Below are positions 1 through 8,713 of a stretch of DNA of 64,000 nt, in pieces. The notes below the pieces were generated by a model, which was given only the letters and a program-made list of their open reading frames with translations, ran no database searches and was not told the origin of the DNA. The stretch lies in contig JADJMO010000006.1 in the NCBI GenBank assembly GCA_016709545.1, positions 248,001-312,000 of the forward strand, in the 5' to 3' direction. A program made the position numbers and the translations under genes. The stretch is from Myxococcales bacterium (GTDB lineage: Bacteria; Myxococcota_A; Polyangia; Polyangiales; JADJMO01). Within the stretch, counting starts at the first letter, position 1. The number at the start of each line of letters is the position of its first letter.

Positions 1-582
1 AAGAGCGTCCCGCCTCCGCCGCCGGTCGAGCAGGCCATCCGCGCCGCGCTCGACAAGCAAGACGTGCGCACCGCGCTCCGGCTCGCCGCCGAGCACTACC
101 GCACGCCGCTCGTCCGCTTCTGCCTGGCCTTCGTGAGCGACGAGGTCACCGCCGAAGACGTGGCGCAGACCGCGCTCGCCGTCGCCGCCGAGCGCGCCAA
201 GGACTTCTCCGGGCAGAGCACGTTCCGCACCTGGCTGTTCGGGATCGCGCGGCACAAGGCGCTCGACGCGGCGGTTGCCCGCCAGGGCATGCCGCTCTCC
301 GCCGTCAGCGACTCCCGCTGGATCGCCGACGCGATCGGGCCCGTCACCGGCCTCCGCCAGGCCGAAGACCTCGGCACGCTGCGCAGCATCCTCGACACGC
401 TCGGCGAGGAGACCCGCGCGCTCCTCGAGATGCGCTTCGAACAAGAGGCCTCCTACAAGGAGATCGCCGAGGTGTTCGAGATCAGCGAGCAGGCGGCCCG
501 CAAGCGCATGTTCGACGCGCTCGAGAAGATGCGGAAGCTCATCACCACCGCCCGCGGTGACTTCTTCGACAGCCGTCGCTGA
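1..582 (+). CDS. Sigma-70 family (ECF-type) RNA polymerase sigma factor, 5' end outside window
   Basis: This is the C-terminal part of a small sigma factor that would bind core RNA polymerase and direct it to a set of promoters. The frame is open from base 1, so the true start lies upstream; the GTG at 64 is internal (KSVPPPPPVEQAIRAALDKQ precedes it in frame). Region 2 is visible as DVAQTALAVAAE and FRTWLFGIARHKALD. Region 4 with its helix-turn-helix is LGEETRALLEMRFEQ followed by YKEIAEVFEISEQAARKRM. No anti-sigma gene is adjacent in the window. The next gene converges on it with 11 bp between the stops. The family assignment is firm; the regulon cannot be told. Confidence 0.9.
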   Translation, partial: KSVPPPPPVEQAIRAALDKQDVRTALRLAAEHYRTPLVRFCLAFVSDEVTAEDVAQTALAVAAERAKDFSGQSTFRTWLFGIARHKALDAAVARQGMPLSAVSDSRWIADAIGPVTGLRQAEDLGTLRSILDTLGEETRALLEMRFEQEASYKEIAEVFEISEQAARKRMFDALEKMRKLITTARGDFFDSRR

Positions 583-593
583 AGCGCCTGGGT

Positions 594-1599
594 TCAGTGT
601 ATGGAGTGCACCGAGCTCGCGGGGCTCGGCGCGCTGCCGATCGACGCGGCCTGGGAGGCGACGGTGATCCTGACCACGGCGGCGAGCGCCGCGGCCACGA
701 GCGTGAGCACGAGCGGCCTGCGGGGACTGGTGCGGGCGCCATCGCCAGCGCGCCGCGGAAGCTCGAGCGCTCGTGCTCGCTCGCGAGCGCCGTTGCGCGA
801 GCTCGGCCGAGCGGGGACGCCGGGCCGGATCGAGGTGGGAGGAGCGCGGCGAGCACGGCCTTGGTGACCGCGTCGGCGCGCACGCCTGCGAGGTCGGCCG
901 CCCACCGTGCGGGTCGAGCGAGTTGGGCGAGCGGCCCGTGGCGGCGTAGTAAGCGGTGGCGCCGACCCCGTAGAGATCGGCCTCGATGGAGACCTCGCCG
1001 GCGCGCTGCTCGGGCGCCGTGTACCCCGGCGTGACGACGAGGGTGGGGTACCGCGCGTCGCCCTCGGCGGCGATGCCGTCGAAATCGATCAGCACGGGGC
1101 GCCGATCGTTCGCGCGGAACATCACGTTGCGCGGGGTGAGATCGCCGTGGAGGATCTCCTCGTCGTGGAGGTGCTGCACGACCGCGAGCAGATCGTCGAG
1201 CAGCGCGCGCAGCGAAGGGCCGATGAACCGCTCGCCGGCCATGACCCGCTGCGCCAGGGTGCCGCCGTCGAGGCGCTCGAGGGCGAGGAACGAGCGCTGC
1301 GTGTGCGACTCGACCCCGAGCACACGGGGCAGGCTCGGGTGCTGGAGGGTGGCGAGGAGCCGCGCGCTGTCCCGGAACACCTCGTGCACCGCGGCCGGGT
1401 TGAGGGGGGACAAGGGCAGCACCTTGACGGCGGCGCGCTGCCCCGACTCGCTCTCGGCGGCGTAGACGGTGCCGAGGCCGCCCTTGCCGAGCTCGTCGCC
1501 GAGCCGGAAGCCGCCGCACACCGCGGTGCTGCGAAAGCAGCTCGCGCAAGCCTCGGAGGTTCCCGGGAGGGGGGCATCGCAGTGGGGGCAACGGCGCAT
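594..1599 (-). CDS. Zinc-ribbon Ser/Thr protein kinase-like protein with C-terminal membrane segment (interrupted frame)
   Basis: The start is ATG at 1599 (MRRCPHCDAPLPGTSEACAS). An N-terminal zinc ribbon (CPHC and CASC) is followed by a protein-kinase fold: glycine loop LGKGGLGTVYAAE, lysine in AAVKVLPL, catalytic loop HGDLTPRNVMF, metal loop LIDFDGIAAEG and TPGYTAPEQ. The usual HRD is HGD and the usual DFG is DFD, so activity is uncertain, although the catalytic Asp and Asn are kept. Near base 940 the protein continues in another frame (PLAQLARPARWAADLAGV), and a second shift between about 700 and 830 leads to a hydrophobic segment (RPLVLTLVAAALAAVV) and the stop at 594. Two indels are therefore needed to read the whole gene. 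It lies 143 bp downstream of the SPFH gene, on the same strand. Confidence 0.7.
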
Positions 1600-1742
1600 A
1601 CTCGACAAGGACAACGGAGGTGCCATCGGAGTTCCTACACTGCGAACCGAAACGCGCTCGGAGCTTGGGACCTTCCCGACCATGCGCGTTTCGACGCATG
1701 GCCGGGTGGATCGATCTGTTCTCCCTCGCTCCCTCCGTTCAC

Positions 1743-2600
1743 CTACTTGTGCTGTGCGACGGTGTAGGCGCGGGCCACGTCGATCAGCTCCATCGGCAGG
1801 GCGAGCACGACCGTGTTGGAGGCGTTGGGGCCGAGGCCGTCCAGGGTCTGGAGCATGCGGAGCTGCATGGCGCCGGGCGAAGTCGCCATGGTGGACGCGG
1901 CCTCGGCGAGGGCGGCGGCCGCCTGCCGGTCGCCGTCGGCCTTGATGATCGTCGCGCGCTTCTCGCGCTCCGAAGACGCCTGGCGCGACATCATCTTCTT
2001 GAGCTCCTCGGGGACGTCGATGTCCTCGAGCTTGATGGCCTCGACGTGTAGACCCCAGGCGCGGGCGGCGCCCTCGACGCTGCGCGCGAGCTCGGCCTCG
2101 AGCTTCTCCTGGTGGGAGAGCAGCGAGTCGAGGGTGAGCCGACCGACGGCGTCGCGGATCGTGGCCTGCGCCATGCGGAAGATGGCGACGCGGTAGTTCT
2201 CGACCTTCAGCGCCGCGGACTCGGGGTCGATCACGCGGAAGAAGATGACGCCGTTGAGCAGCACGGGGACGTTGTCCTCGGTGATCGCCTGCTGGCGCGC
2301 GACGTCGACGCTCTGCACGCGCATCTCGACGTAGATCGGCGTGTCGACGACGGGCACGAGCAGGCGCAGGCCGGGCTCGCACACCGACTGGAACTTGCCG
2401 AGGCGCAGCACGATCATGCGCTCCCACTGCGCCACGACCTTGACCGACGCGGCGAGCAGGGTGCCGACCACGAATCCGAGCGCGATCGGCAGCACGAACG
2501 ACGCGGGATCACGGGGCGTGCCGAGGACGGCAGCGAGCCCGATGCCCGCGACGAGCGAGAGGAAGAACAACAGCGACGACACAGCGGAGGAGGGACGCAT
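1743..2600 (-). CDS. SPFH/Band 7 (stomatin/slipin-like) membrane protein
   Basis: A 285-residue membrane-anchored SPFH protein. Two N-terminal hydrophobic stretches (LLFFLSLVAGIGLAAVLG and FVLPIALGFVVGTLLAA) precede the Band 7 domain, which shows the slipin signature: WERMIVLRLGKF, GLRLLVPVVDTPIYVEMR, VDVARQQAITEDNVPVLLNG and FRVIDPESAALKVENY. A charged helical region (KKMMSRQASSEREKRATIIK) follows, as in slipins where it drives oligomerisation. Slipins form ring-like assemblies that organise membrane microdomains and often pair with an NfeD protein; none is visible here. The length is normal for the family. The start at 2600 begins directly with the membrane anchor. Confidence 0.9.
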   Translation of the reverse strand: MRPSSAVSSLLFFLSLVAGIGLAAVLGTPRDPASFVLPIALGFVVGTLLAASVKVVAQWERMIVLRLGKFQSVCEPGLRLLVPVVDTPIYVEMRVQSVDVARQQAITEDNVPVLLNGVIFFRVIDPESAALKVENYRVAIFRMAQATIRDAVGRLTLDSLLSHQEKLEAELARSVEGAARAWGLHVEAIKLEDIDVPEELKKMMSRQASSEREKRATIIKADGDRQAAAALAEAASTMATSPGAMQLRMLQTLDGLGPNASNTVVLALPMELIDVARAYTVAQHK

Positions 2601-2746
2601 GATGAGGGAAGAAGCTAAGCACCGCCGTGCACCGCGAAAGCTGGAACGAGGTGTGCTCTTGCTTCACGCGCTGTGCATCACGCGCGCCAATCACGGAGCT
2701 CGCTCAGCCGCGGACGCGTGGGTGGTCCTTCCACGCCGGCACCCCT

Positions 2747-4324
2747 TCAGGGCTTCTTCGGCTTGCCGCTCGGGGCTGCGGATGCGGGCGGCGCGGCGCT
2801 CGCCGAAGGCGTGGCTGGCGCGCTCGACGACGACGCGAGCGCCGTGAGGTCGGAGACAGGCCCGGTGAAGGTCGCGGTGATGCCCGCCTTGCCGACCGCC
2901 AGCGCGCCGAGGCGCACGCCCGCGAGCGTGGCCACCGCACCGAGCTCGCTCGCCTTCGGCGCCTTGTCGGTCTCGCCGTAGTAGGCCGCGACGAGCCCCT
3001 GCTTCGGGAGCTTCTCCTCGAAGGCCTTGCTGCGCGGGTCGTTGCGGAACAACGCCTTGCTGTTCGGGTCGACCGCCGCGTCGAGCAAGGTCATCTTGCC
3101 GGTGAGCGCGAAGTCGAGATAGAGGTGCTGCGCCTTGATGGCCCAGCGGGCTTCGTGCTTCTCGCCGTTCTCGGTCCAGGTGAGGGTCTCCCCGTCGGCG
3201 CCTTGCTTGCTCCACGGCGTGCGCGCCACCTTGCGGTCGGGCTTGTTGCCGATCTCCTGACCGAGCAGCTGCTGGAGAGCGGCCTTGCCGGCCTTCGGAT
3301 CGGCGAGCTCGAGGCGCAGGAGGATTTCGCGGAACGGGTCGCCGGGCTTCGCGCCCTTCTCGGCGAAGGAGAAGGCGATCTCGTTGCCCATCGAGCGGAC
3401 GAACGAGCCCCACGCCGACTTGCTCTGCGCGGGATCGACGCCCTCCCACGCCTTGGCCATCGCGTCGGGGAAGCGAATCAAGCCCGCCGAGCTCGCCTTC
3501 GGGAGCGACATCATCGAGGTCACGGGCGCCGAAGGGTATGCGGCGAGCAGATCGGAAAGCTTGCCCGTCGCCCCGACGCGCACCTCCATCGACCAGTTCT
3601 CCTTGTCCTGATCGGTCCATGCGTCGACGTCGCCGAGATCGCCGATGGCCTCGACGAGGATGCGCTCGAGGGGCTCGATCGAACCGAGGTCCGGGTCCTT
3701 GCCCTTCTCCTTCCAGCTCTGCTCGGCGTCCTTGCGCAGCGCACCGGCGAACTTCCCGAGGGAGACGTGCAGGACCAGATCGTGGGGAGGGGTGCCGTCG
3801 GCGGCCTCTCGCGCCGTGAAGCGGCCGGCCGCGTCGAGCGCGGTGCTCGTGTCGCCGAACACGAGGTAGTCGCCGAGCACCGTGATCGCGCCCTTGTCGG
3901 CGGCGAACACCGTGGTGCCGGTCGCCGCGCTGTCGGTCCCCTTCTGCTGGCTCGCGAGCTTCTCTCGGGTCTTCTGCGCGTGCTGGAGCTTGCCGGCCGC
4001 CACGAAGTGCCAGCTCTCGGACTTGCGCAGATCGCCGAGCACGACGACGGCCAGCGGCGCGTGGAGATCGAGGTCCGACACGGCCTCTCCCACCCCCTTG
4101 GGCGCCTTGCGCATGTCGGGCAGGGGGTTGCCGCTCCCGAGCAGCCCCGCGTTGGTCTCGGTCAGGACACCGACGTCACGGACCAGCAACGTCCCGAGGA
4201 GGTCTTCCGGGGTCTCGATCGGCCCGAGCTTGGCCGGCGGCGGCGCGGCCGCCTTCGGTTTGTCCGTGCAAGACAGCAAGGCGAGGCCAGCGACGAGGCC
4301 GAGCACGGGGAAGGTGACGCGCAT
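2747..4324 (-). CDS. Large lipoprotein of unknown function
   Basis: A 525-residue protein starting MRVTFPVLGLVAGLALLSC, a classic lipoprotein signal peptide with the lipidated Cys at residue 19. The mature part is globular, with a repeated alternation of hydrophobic strands and charged helices and no catalytic motif I recognise. The segmental pattern (long beta-rich halves, GDYLVFGDTSTALDAAGR) recalls the DUF3352-type periplasmic proteins of Myxococcota, but that is only an impression. The C-terminal 35 residues are Ser/Pro/Ala-rich and end in Lys (SGKPKKP). It is divergent from the following MXAN_5187-like gene, with 63 bp between them. Presumably it is held in the periplasmic face of a membrane. 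Confidence 0.75.
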   Translation of the reverse strand: MRVTFPVLGLVAGLALLSCTDKPKAAAPPPAKLGPIETPEDLLGTLLVRDVGVLTETNAGLLGSGNPLPDMRKAPKGVGEAVSDLDLHAPLAVVVLGDLRKSESWHFVAAGKLQHAQKTREKLASQQKGTDSAATGTTVFAADKGAITVLGDYLVFGDTSTALDAAGRFTAREAADGTPPHDLVLHVSLGKFAGALRKDAEQSWKEKGKDPDLGSIEPLERILVEAIGDLGDVDAWTDQDKENWSMEVRVGATGKLSDLLAAYPSAPVTSMMSLPKASSAGLIRFPDAMAKAWEGVDPAQSKSAWGSFVRSMGNEIAFSFAEKGAKPGDPFREILLRLELADPKAGKAALQQLLGQEIGNKPDRKVARTPWSKQGADGETLTWTENGEKHEARWAIKAQHLYLDFALTGKMTLLDAAVDPNSKALFRNDPRSKAFEEKLPKQGLVAAYYGETDKAPKASELGAVATLAGVRLGALAVGKAGITATFTGPVSDLTALASSSSAPATPSASAAPPASAAPSGKPKKP

Positions 4325-4387
4325 CGCGCGAGCATCGCTCCGTTTTCCGCCCGCCTCAATCCACTCGCGCTACCATCGCTCTCCCAC

Positions 4388-5770
4388 GTGGACGCGGAGG
4401 AACTGTCGCAACATGTCGACGAGCTGGAGCTCCGGCTCGAGCGCCTGCGCGTCCTCTACGACCAGTACTTCATGGGGATCGAGAAGGTCCCGCCGGCCGT
4501 CCCGCAGAAGGACGTCGACCGCCGCATCTGGGTGCTGCGGCGCGAGAAGATCCGCAACACGGGCGTCCGCTTCAAGTTCCAGACGATCATCCAGCGCTAC
4601 AGCACGTTCCACTCGTACTGGATGCGCATCATGCGCGAGATCGAGAACGGCACGTACAAGCGGCACGTGCAGCGCGCGAAGCGGCGCTTCGGCGAGGATC
4701 CGACGGCGCCGCCCAGGGTGGACGCCGCGCGCGAGGCGCCGTCCTCGATCGAGCTCGACGACGCCAACACCTTCGACGTCGATCTCGATCTGCTGGACGA
4801 CGACGCCACTCCACCTTCGACGGGCGACGATCTCGGCATCTCCACGGCACCGCCTCCCCCACCCGCGTCGCGTCCGCCGGCGATCCTCTCGCCGCTCGGC
4901 ACCATGCGGGGACCAGCGCCGTTGCCGACCGCGCCGGCACCGGCCGCCGGGGCGCCCACCACCGGAGCCCCCGCCACCGCTGCACCACCCGCGCGTCCGC
5001 CCCTCCCTGCGCGCGCGGGCCCGGTCGCCCCATCGCCCGCCGCGCCGACGACGGCGGTCGCCGCCGCCGCGCGGCCCGCTCCGCCGCCGTCCAAGCCCGC
5101 GCCGCTCCCCGCGAGTCCACCACCCTCGCCCTCGAACAAGGCCGTCACCACCACCGCGCCCGTCGTGGCCTCGGCGGTCTCGAGCACCGCGGTGACCCAG
5201 CCGCGCGCCGCCACCACCGAGCCCAAGCCCCAGGCTGCCACGGCCTCGGTCCCCAAGATCCTCGCGGCCAAGGTGCGCAACGACGACGACCTCGACGCGA
5301 TGCTGAACGAGGCTCTGGGTGGCCCGAGTGGCGGTGGTCCGGGTGGCGTCGCGGGCCCAGCTCGTCCCGAGCCCAGGCTCCCGAGCACGACCACCCAGGG
5401 CGTCGGCCCCTCGCGCCCGTCCGACGCGCGGTCCGCCCCTCTCGGGACCGCCACCGCGCCGAGCGCACCGAAGCCTGCCGCTGCGGCGGCCGTCCCGGCT
5501 TCGCGTCCTGCCGCGCGTCCGGCGGCAGCGCCCGCGCCGCACGCTTCGGCGGTCGCCGGCGGTGGCGGCGACTTCCGCCAGGTCTACGCCAAGTACGTCG
5601 AGACGCGCCGCAACAACGGCGAATCCACGGCCGGACTCACCTACGAGTCGCTCGCCAAGAACCTGCGCGACACCACCGAGAAGCTCAAGACCAAGAGCGG
5701 CGGCAAGCCCATCGACTTCGACGTCGTCGTCAAGGACGGCAAGACGATCCTCAAGCCCGTGGTCAAGTAA
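4388..5770 (+). CDS. MXAN_5187-like protein (conserved N- and C-terminal domains joined by a Pro/Ala linker)
   Basis: About 460 residues from a GTG start (VDAEELSQHVDELELRLERL). The N-terminal 105 residues form a charged, helical, probably coiled-coil domain with conserved features such as LYDQYFMGIEKVPP and RREKIRNTGVRFKFQTII. Residues of roughly 135-390 are low-complexity Pro/Ala/Thr. The last 65 residues (FRQVYAKYVETRRNNGEST, then YESLAKNLRDTTEKL and DFDVVVKDGKTILKPV) match what I know as the MXAN_5187 C-terminal domain of myxobacteria. Its function is unknown. The start is chosen because no in-frame ATG lies between the conserved helix and the upstream divergent gene. It is followed after 5 bp by mvaB, so the two are probably co-transcribed. 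Confidence 0.8.
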   Translation: MDAEELSQHVDELELRLERLRVLYDQYFMGIEKVPPAVPQKDVDRRIWVLRREKIRNTGVRFKFQTIIQRYSTFHSYWMRIMREIENGTYKRHVQRAKRRFGEDPTAPPRVDAAREAPSSIELDDANTFDVDLDLLDDDATPPSTGDDLGISTAPPPPPASRPPAILSPLGTMRGPAPLPTAPAPAAGAPTTGAPATAAPPARPPLPARAGPVAPSPAAPTTAVAAAARPAPPPSKPAPLPASPPPSPSNKAVTTTAPVVASAVSSTAVTQPRAATTEPKPQAATASVPKILAAKVRNDDDLDAMLNEALGGPSGGGPGGVAGPARPEPRLPSTTTQGVGPSRPSDARSAPLGTATAPSAPKPAAAAAVPASRPAARPAAAPAPHASAVAGGGGDFRQVYAKYVETRRNNGESTAGLTYESLAKNLRDTTEKLKTKSGGKPIDFDVVVKDGKTILKPVVK

Positions 5771-5775
5771 CGCCC

Positions 5776-6693
5776 ATGTTCGAGTCCCTCCCGGATCGCG
5801 TCTCCGTGTACGAGGTGTCGCCCCGCGACGGCCTGCAGAACGAGACCGCGATCGTCCCGACCACCAAGAAGAAGCGCCTGCTCGACGCGCTCGCCGCGTC
5901 GGGCCTCGCGCGCATCGAGATGACCTCCTTCGTGTCGCCGCGCTGGGTCCCGCAGCTCGCCGACGCCGACGATCTCTGCGCGCTCGTCGATCAGCGCGAT
6001 CCCTCCGTCGTCTACAGCGCCCTCTGCCCCAACGAGAAGGGCCTCGAGCGCGCGATCGCGGGCGGCATCCGCGAGATCGGGATGTTCGTCTCGGCGAGCG
6101 AGACCCACAACAAGAAGAACGTCAACAAGACCATCGACGAGACCCTCGCGGTGTTCGAGCCCGTGTGTGTCGGGGCCCGCGCGGCCGGGATCGCCGTGCG
6201 CGGCTACGTCTCGTGCCTGTGGGGCTGTCCCTACGAGGGCGCCATCGATCCGCGGCGCGGGCTCGCCGTCGCCCACCGGCTCGTCGAGCTCGGCTGCTAT
6301 CAGGTCTCCCTCGGCGACACGATCGGCGTCGGCACCCCGAAGCAGACGCGGGACATCGTGAAGCTGTTCCTCGCCGAGTTCCGGCCCGAGCAGGTCGCGC
6401 TGCACCTCCACGACACGCGGGGCACCGCGCTCGCCAACGTGATCGTCGGGCTCGACTGCGGCGTCCGCGATTTCGACGCCTCGGTCGGCGGCCTCGGCGG
6501 GTGCCCCTACGCGCCCGGCGCGGCCGGCAACCTCGCCACCGAAGACCTCGTGTTCACGCTGCACGGCATGGGCGTCCGGACCGGCGTCGATCTCGAGCGC
6601 CTCTGGGAGGCCGGCAAGGTCGCCGAGTCGATCGTCGGTCGCCCGCTCCCGAGCAAAGTGCACCAGGCCGGCGTGCGATCCCTGCGCTCCTAG
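5776..6693 (+). CDS. mvaB: Hydroxymethylglutaryl-CoA lyase
   Basis: This enzyme cleaves 3-hydroxy-3-methylglutaryl-CoA to acetyl-CoA and acetoacetate, the last step of leucine degradation and of ketone-body formation. The 305-residue TIM barrel shows the family signatures: SPRDGLQNE near residue 15 (catalytic Arg and metal-binding Asp), HLHDTRGTALAN with metal-binding His at about 210 and 212, and GGCPYAPGAAGN with the active-site Cys at about 243. The length is normal and no organelle targeting extension is present. No other leucine-catabolism gene is in the window; it follows the MXAN_5187-like gene by 5 bp. The next gene converges from the right with 9 bp between the stops. Confidence 0.96.
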   Translation: MFESLPDRVSVYEVSPRDGLQNETAIVPTTKKKRLLDALAASGLARIEMTSFVSPRWVPQLADADDLCALVDQRDPSVVYSALCPNEKGLERAIAGGIREIGMFVSASETHNKKNVNKTIDETLAVFEPVCVGARAAGIAVRGYVSCLWGCPYEGAIDPRRGLAVAHRLVELGCYQVSLGDTIGVGTPKQTRDIVKLFLAEFRPEQVALHLHDTRGTALANVIVGLDCGVRDFDASVGGLGGCPYAPGAAGNLATEDLVFTLHGMGVRTGVDLERLWEAGKVAESIVGRPLPSKVHQAGVRSLRS

Positions 6694-6702
6694 CGCGCGC
6701 CG

Positions 6703-8688
6703 TCAGGTACAGGTGCCGCCGGAGCAGGTGCCGCCATCGCCGCAGACGTTGAAGCACTTGCCGCAGTGGCTCGCATTGGTCTTGAGGTCGATCTCGCAGC
6801 CGTCCGAGGCGTCCCCGTTGCAGTCGCCGAAGGTGGGCGAGCACACCGAGCTGCACCCCGTCGGCAGACAGATGGGCACCGCGTTGGTCGGCGTCGGGCA
6901 GACGTTGCCGCAGCCGAGGCAGTTCTTCGGGTCGTTCTTGGTGTCGACGCACAGCGTGCCGCACTTGGTGGTGCCCCCGACGCAGAGCAGCGAGCAGGTC
7001 CCCGCGGAGCAGGTCTCGTCGCCCGCGCAGGCCGTGGCGCAGTCGCCACAGTTCTTCGGGTCGTTGTTGGTGTCGGCGCAGATCGCGCCGCACTTCTTGG
7101 TGCCGCCGCTGCAGGTGAGCGCGCAGGTGCCGGCGCTGCACACCTCGCCGGTGGCGCAGTTCTTCCCGCAGACGCCGCAGTTGGTCGGGTCGTTCTTGGT
7201 GTCGACGCAGAGGGTGCCGCACTTGGTCGCGCCGCCGACGCAGGTGAGCGCGCAGGTGCCGCCGCTGCACACCTCGCCGGTGGCGCAGGCCTTGGCGCAG
7301 ACGCCGCAGTTGGTCGGGTCGTTCTTGGTGTCGACGCAGAGCGAGCCGCACTTGCTGCTGCCGCCGCTGCAGGTGAGCGCGCACGTGCCCGCGTTGCAGA
7401 CCTCGCCGGCGCCGCAGGCCTTGCCGCAGGTGCCGCAGTTGGTCGGGTCGTTCTTGGTGTCGACGCAGAGGGTGCCGCACTTGGTCGCGCCGCCGACGCA
7501 GCTGAGCGCGCAGGTGCTGCCGCTGCACACCTCGCCGGTGCCGCAGGCCTTGCCGCAGGTGCCGCAGTTGGCCGGGTCCTTCGTGGTGTCGACGCAGGTG
7601 GACCCGCACTTGGTCGAGCCGCCGACGCACGTGAGCGCGCACGCGCTCGCCGAGCACACCTGGCCGCCGGTGCACGCCTTGGCGCACCCACCACAATTGG
7701 CCGGGTCCTTGGTGGTGTCGACGCACAGCGAGCCGCACTTGGTGGAGCCGCCGACGCAGGAGAGCTGACAGGTTCCGCCGCTGCACACCTCACCGGCCGC
7801 GCAGGCCTTGCCGCAGACGCCGCAGTTGGCCGGGTCCTTGTTGGTGTCGACGCAGAGCGTGCCGCACTTGGTGGAGCCGCCGACGCACGAGAGCGCGCAC
7901 GTGCCCGCCGAGCACACCTGGCCGGTGGCGCAGGCCTTCGCGCAGGCGCCGCAGTTGGCCGGGTCCTTGTTCTGGTCGACGCACAGCGCGCCGCACTTGG
8001 TGGTGCCGCCCGCGCACGCGAGCTGGCAGGTGCTGCCGACGCACACCTGGCCGAGCGCACACGCCTTTCCACAGCCGCCGCAGTTGGCCGGGTCCTTGGG
8101 GGCGTCGACGGCGGCCGCGCCGCACTTGGTGGTGCCGCCCGCGCACGCCAGCTGACACACGCCGCCCGTGCAGACGAGGCCGGCGCCGCACGGCTTGTCG
8201 CAGCCGCCGCAGTGCGCGGGGTTGCTCTGCACGTCGACGCAGAGCGCGCCGCACTGGGTGGAGCCGCCGCTGCACGACAGGCCGCAGTCGCCGTTGGAGC
8301 ACACCTGGCCCGCGGGGCACGTCTTGCCGCAGGAGCCGCAGTTCTTCGGGTCGACCTTGAGATCGACGCAGAGCTTGTTGCACTCGAACGTGCCGCCCTT
8401 GCAGAACCCGTTGCACGAGCCGAACGAGCACAGCTCGCCGTCGGCGCACGCCTTGTTGCACTCACCACAGTGGACGGGGTTGCGCGAGGTGTCGACGCAG
8501 AGGTCGCCACACTTGGTGCCGCCGCCCGCGCAGCCTCCGCCGGACTCGACCGCGCCATCGTCTCCGCCGTCGGCGGGCGTCTCGGATTCGCCGCCCGGGT
8601 TGAAGCAGCCTGCGACCTCGAGGCCGGGCAAGAGTGCGGCAAGGAAGAAGGCGGCAGCGACGGAACGAGCGCGAGGCATCGAAGTCAT
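6703..8688 (-). CDS. Lipoprotein made of tandem 43-residue Cys-rich repeats
   Basis: A secreted lipoprotein starting MTSMPRARSVAAAFFLAALL with the lipobox LEVAGC (Cys at residue 28), followed by an acidic Gly-rich linker. From residue 53 there are twelve successive units of exactly 43 residues, then one degenerate unit and a variant Cys-rich tail. The typical unit carries eight Cys: C-x6-C-x3-C-x9-C-x2-C-x3-C-x5-C-x4-C, with the core CGTLCVDTKNDPTNC. This resembles the Stigma-type Cys-rich modules common in Myxococcota surface proteins. One unit (the fourth) lacks the CxLC Cys (CGAAAVD). ATG codons at 8688 and 8679 are both possible starts. It is divergent from aat with only 25 bp between them. 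The role is unknown; extracellular adhesion or a disulfide-rich surface layer is a guess. Confidence 0.85.
   Translation of the reverse strand: MTSMPRARSVAAAFFLAALLPGLEVAGCFNPGGESETPADGGDDGAVESGGGCAGGGTKCGDLCVDTSRNPVHCGECNKACADGELCSFGSCNGFCKGGTFECNKLCVDLKVDPKNCGSCGKTCPAGQVCSNGDCGLSCSGGSTQCGALCVDVQSNPAHCGGCDKPCGAGLVCTGGVCQLACAGGTTKCGAAAVDAPKDPANCGGCGKACALGQVCVGSTCQLACAGGTTKCGALCVDQNKDPANCGACAKACATGQVCSAGTCALSCVGGSTKCGTLCVDTNKDPANCGVCGKACAAGEVCSGGTCQLSCVGGSTKCGSLCVDTTKDPANCGGCAKACTGGQVCSASACALTCVGGSTKCGSTCVDTTKDPANCGTCGKACGTGEVCSGSTCALSCVGGATKCGTLCVDTKNDPTNCGTCGKACGAGEVCNAGTCALTCSGGSSKCGSLCVDTKNDPTNCGVCAKACATGEVCSGGTCALTCVGGATKCGTLCVDTKNDPTNCGVCGKNCATGEVCSAGTCALTCSGGTKKCGAICADTNNDPKNCGDCATACAGDETCSAGTCSLLCVGGTTKCGTLCVDTKNDPKNCLGCGNVCPTPTNAVPICLPTGCSSVCSPTFGDCNGDASDGCEIDLKTNASHCGKCFNVCGDGGTCSGGTCT
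6985..8532 (-). repeat. Twelve in-frame tandem repeats of 129 bp (43 codons) inside the lipoprotein gene
   Basis: The units are exactly in phase: 8532 to 6985 is 12 x 129 bases, each encoding an eight-Cys module beginning CxGG. Units near the C-terminus are nearly identical at DNA level (for example those encoding CVGGATKCGTLCVDTKNDPT, two copies separated by one other unit). N-terminal units are more diverged. This pattern suggests recent duplication or homogenisation at the 3' half of the gene. A thirteenth unit at about 6856-6984 is eroded. Confidence 0.9.
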
Positions 8689-8713
8689 ACTAGCCTGCAC
8701 CACGCGCGCGCTC

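Noticed and set aside
907..1767. Rightward frame antisense to the zinc-ribbon kinase
   Set aside because: Exact complement of the kinase codons (mirrors HGDLTPRN and so on); shadow only.
2627..4387. Rightward open frame antisense to the large lipoprotein, continuous with the MXAN_5187-like gene
   Set aside because: Antisense shadow of a signal-peptide-bearing gene; Arg/Leu/Glu-biased composition. The real gene starts at GTG 4388.
6985..8532. Regular 129-bp repeats considered as a CRISPR array
   Set aside because: Repeats are contiguous without spacers, in frame, and encode Cys-rich modules.
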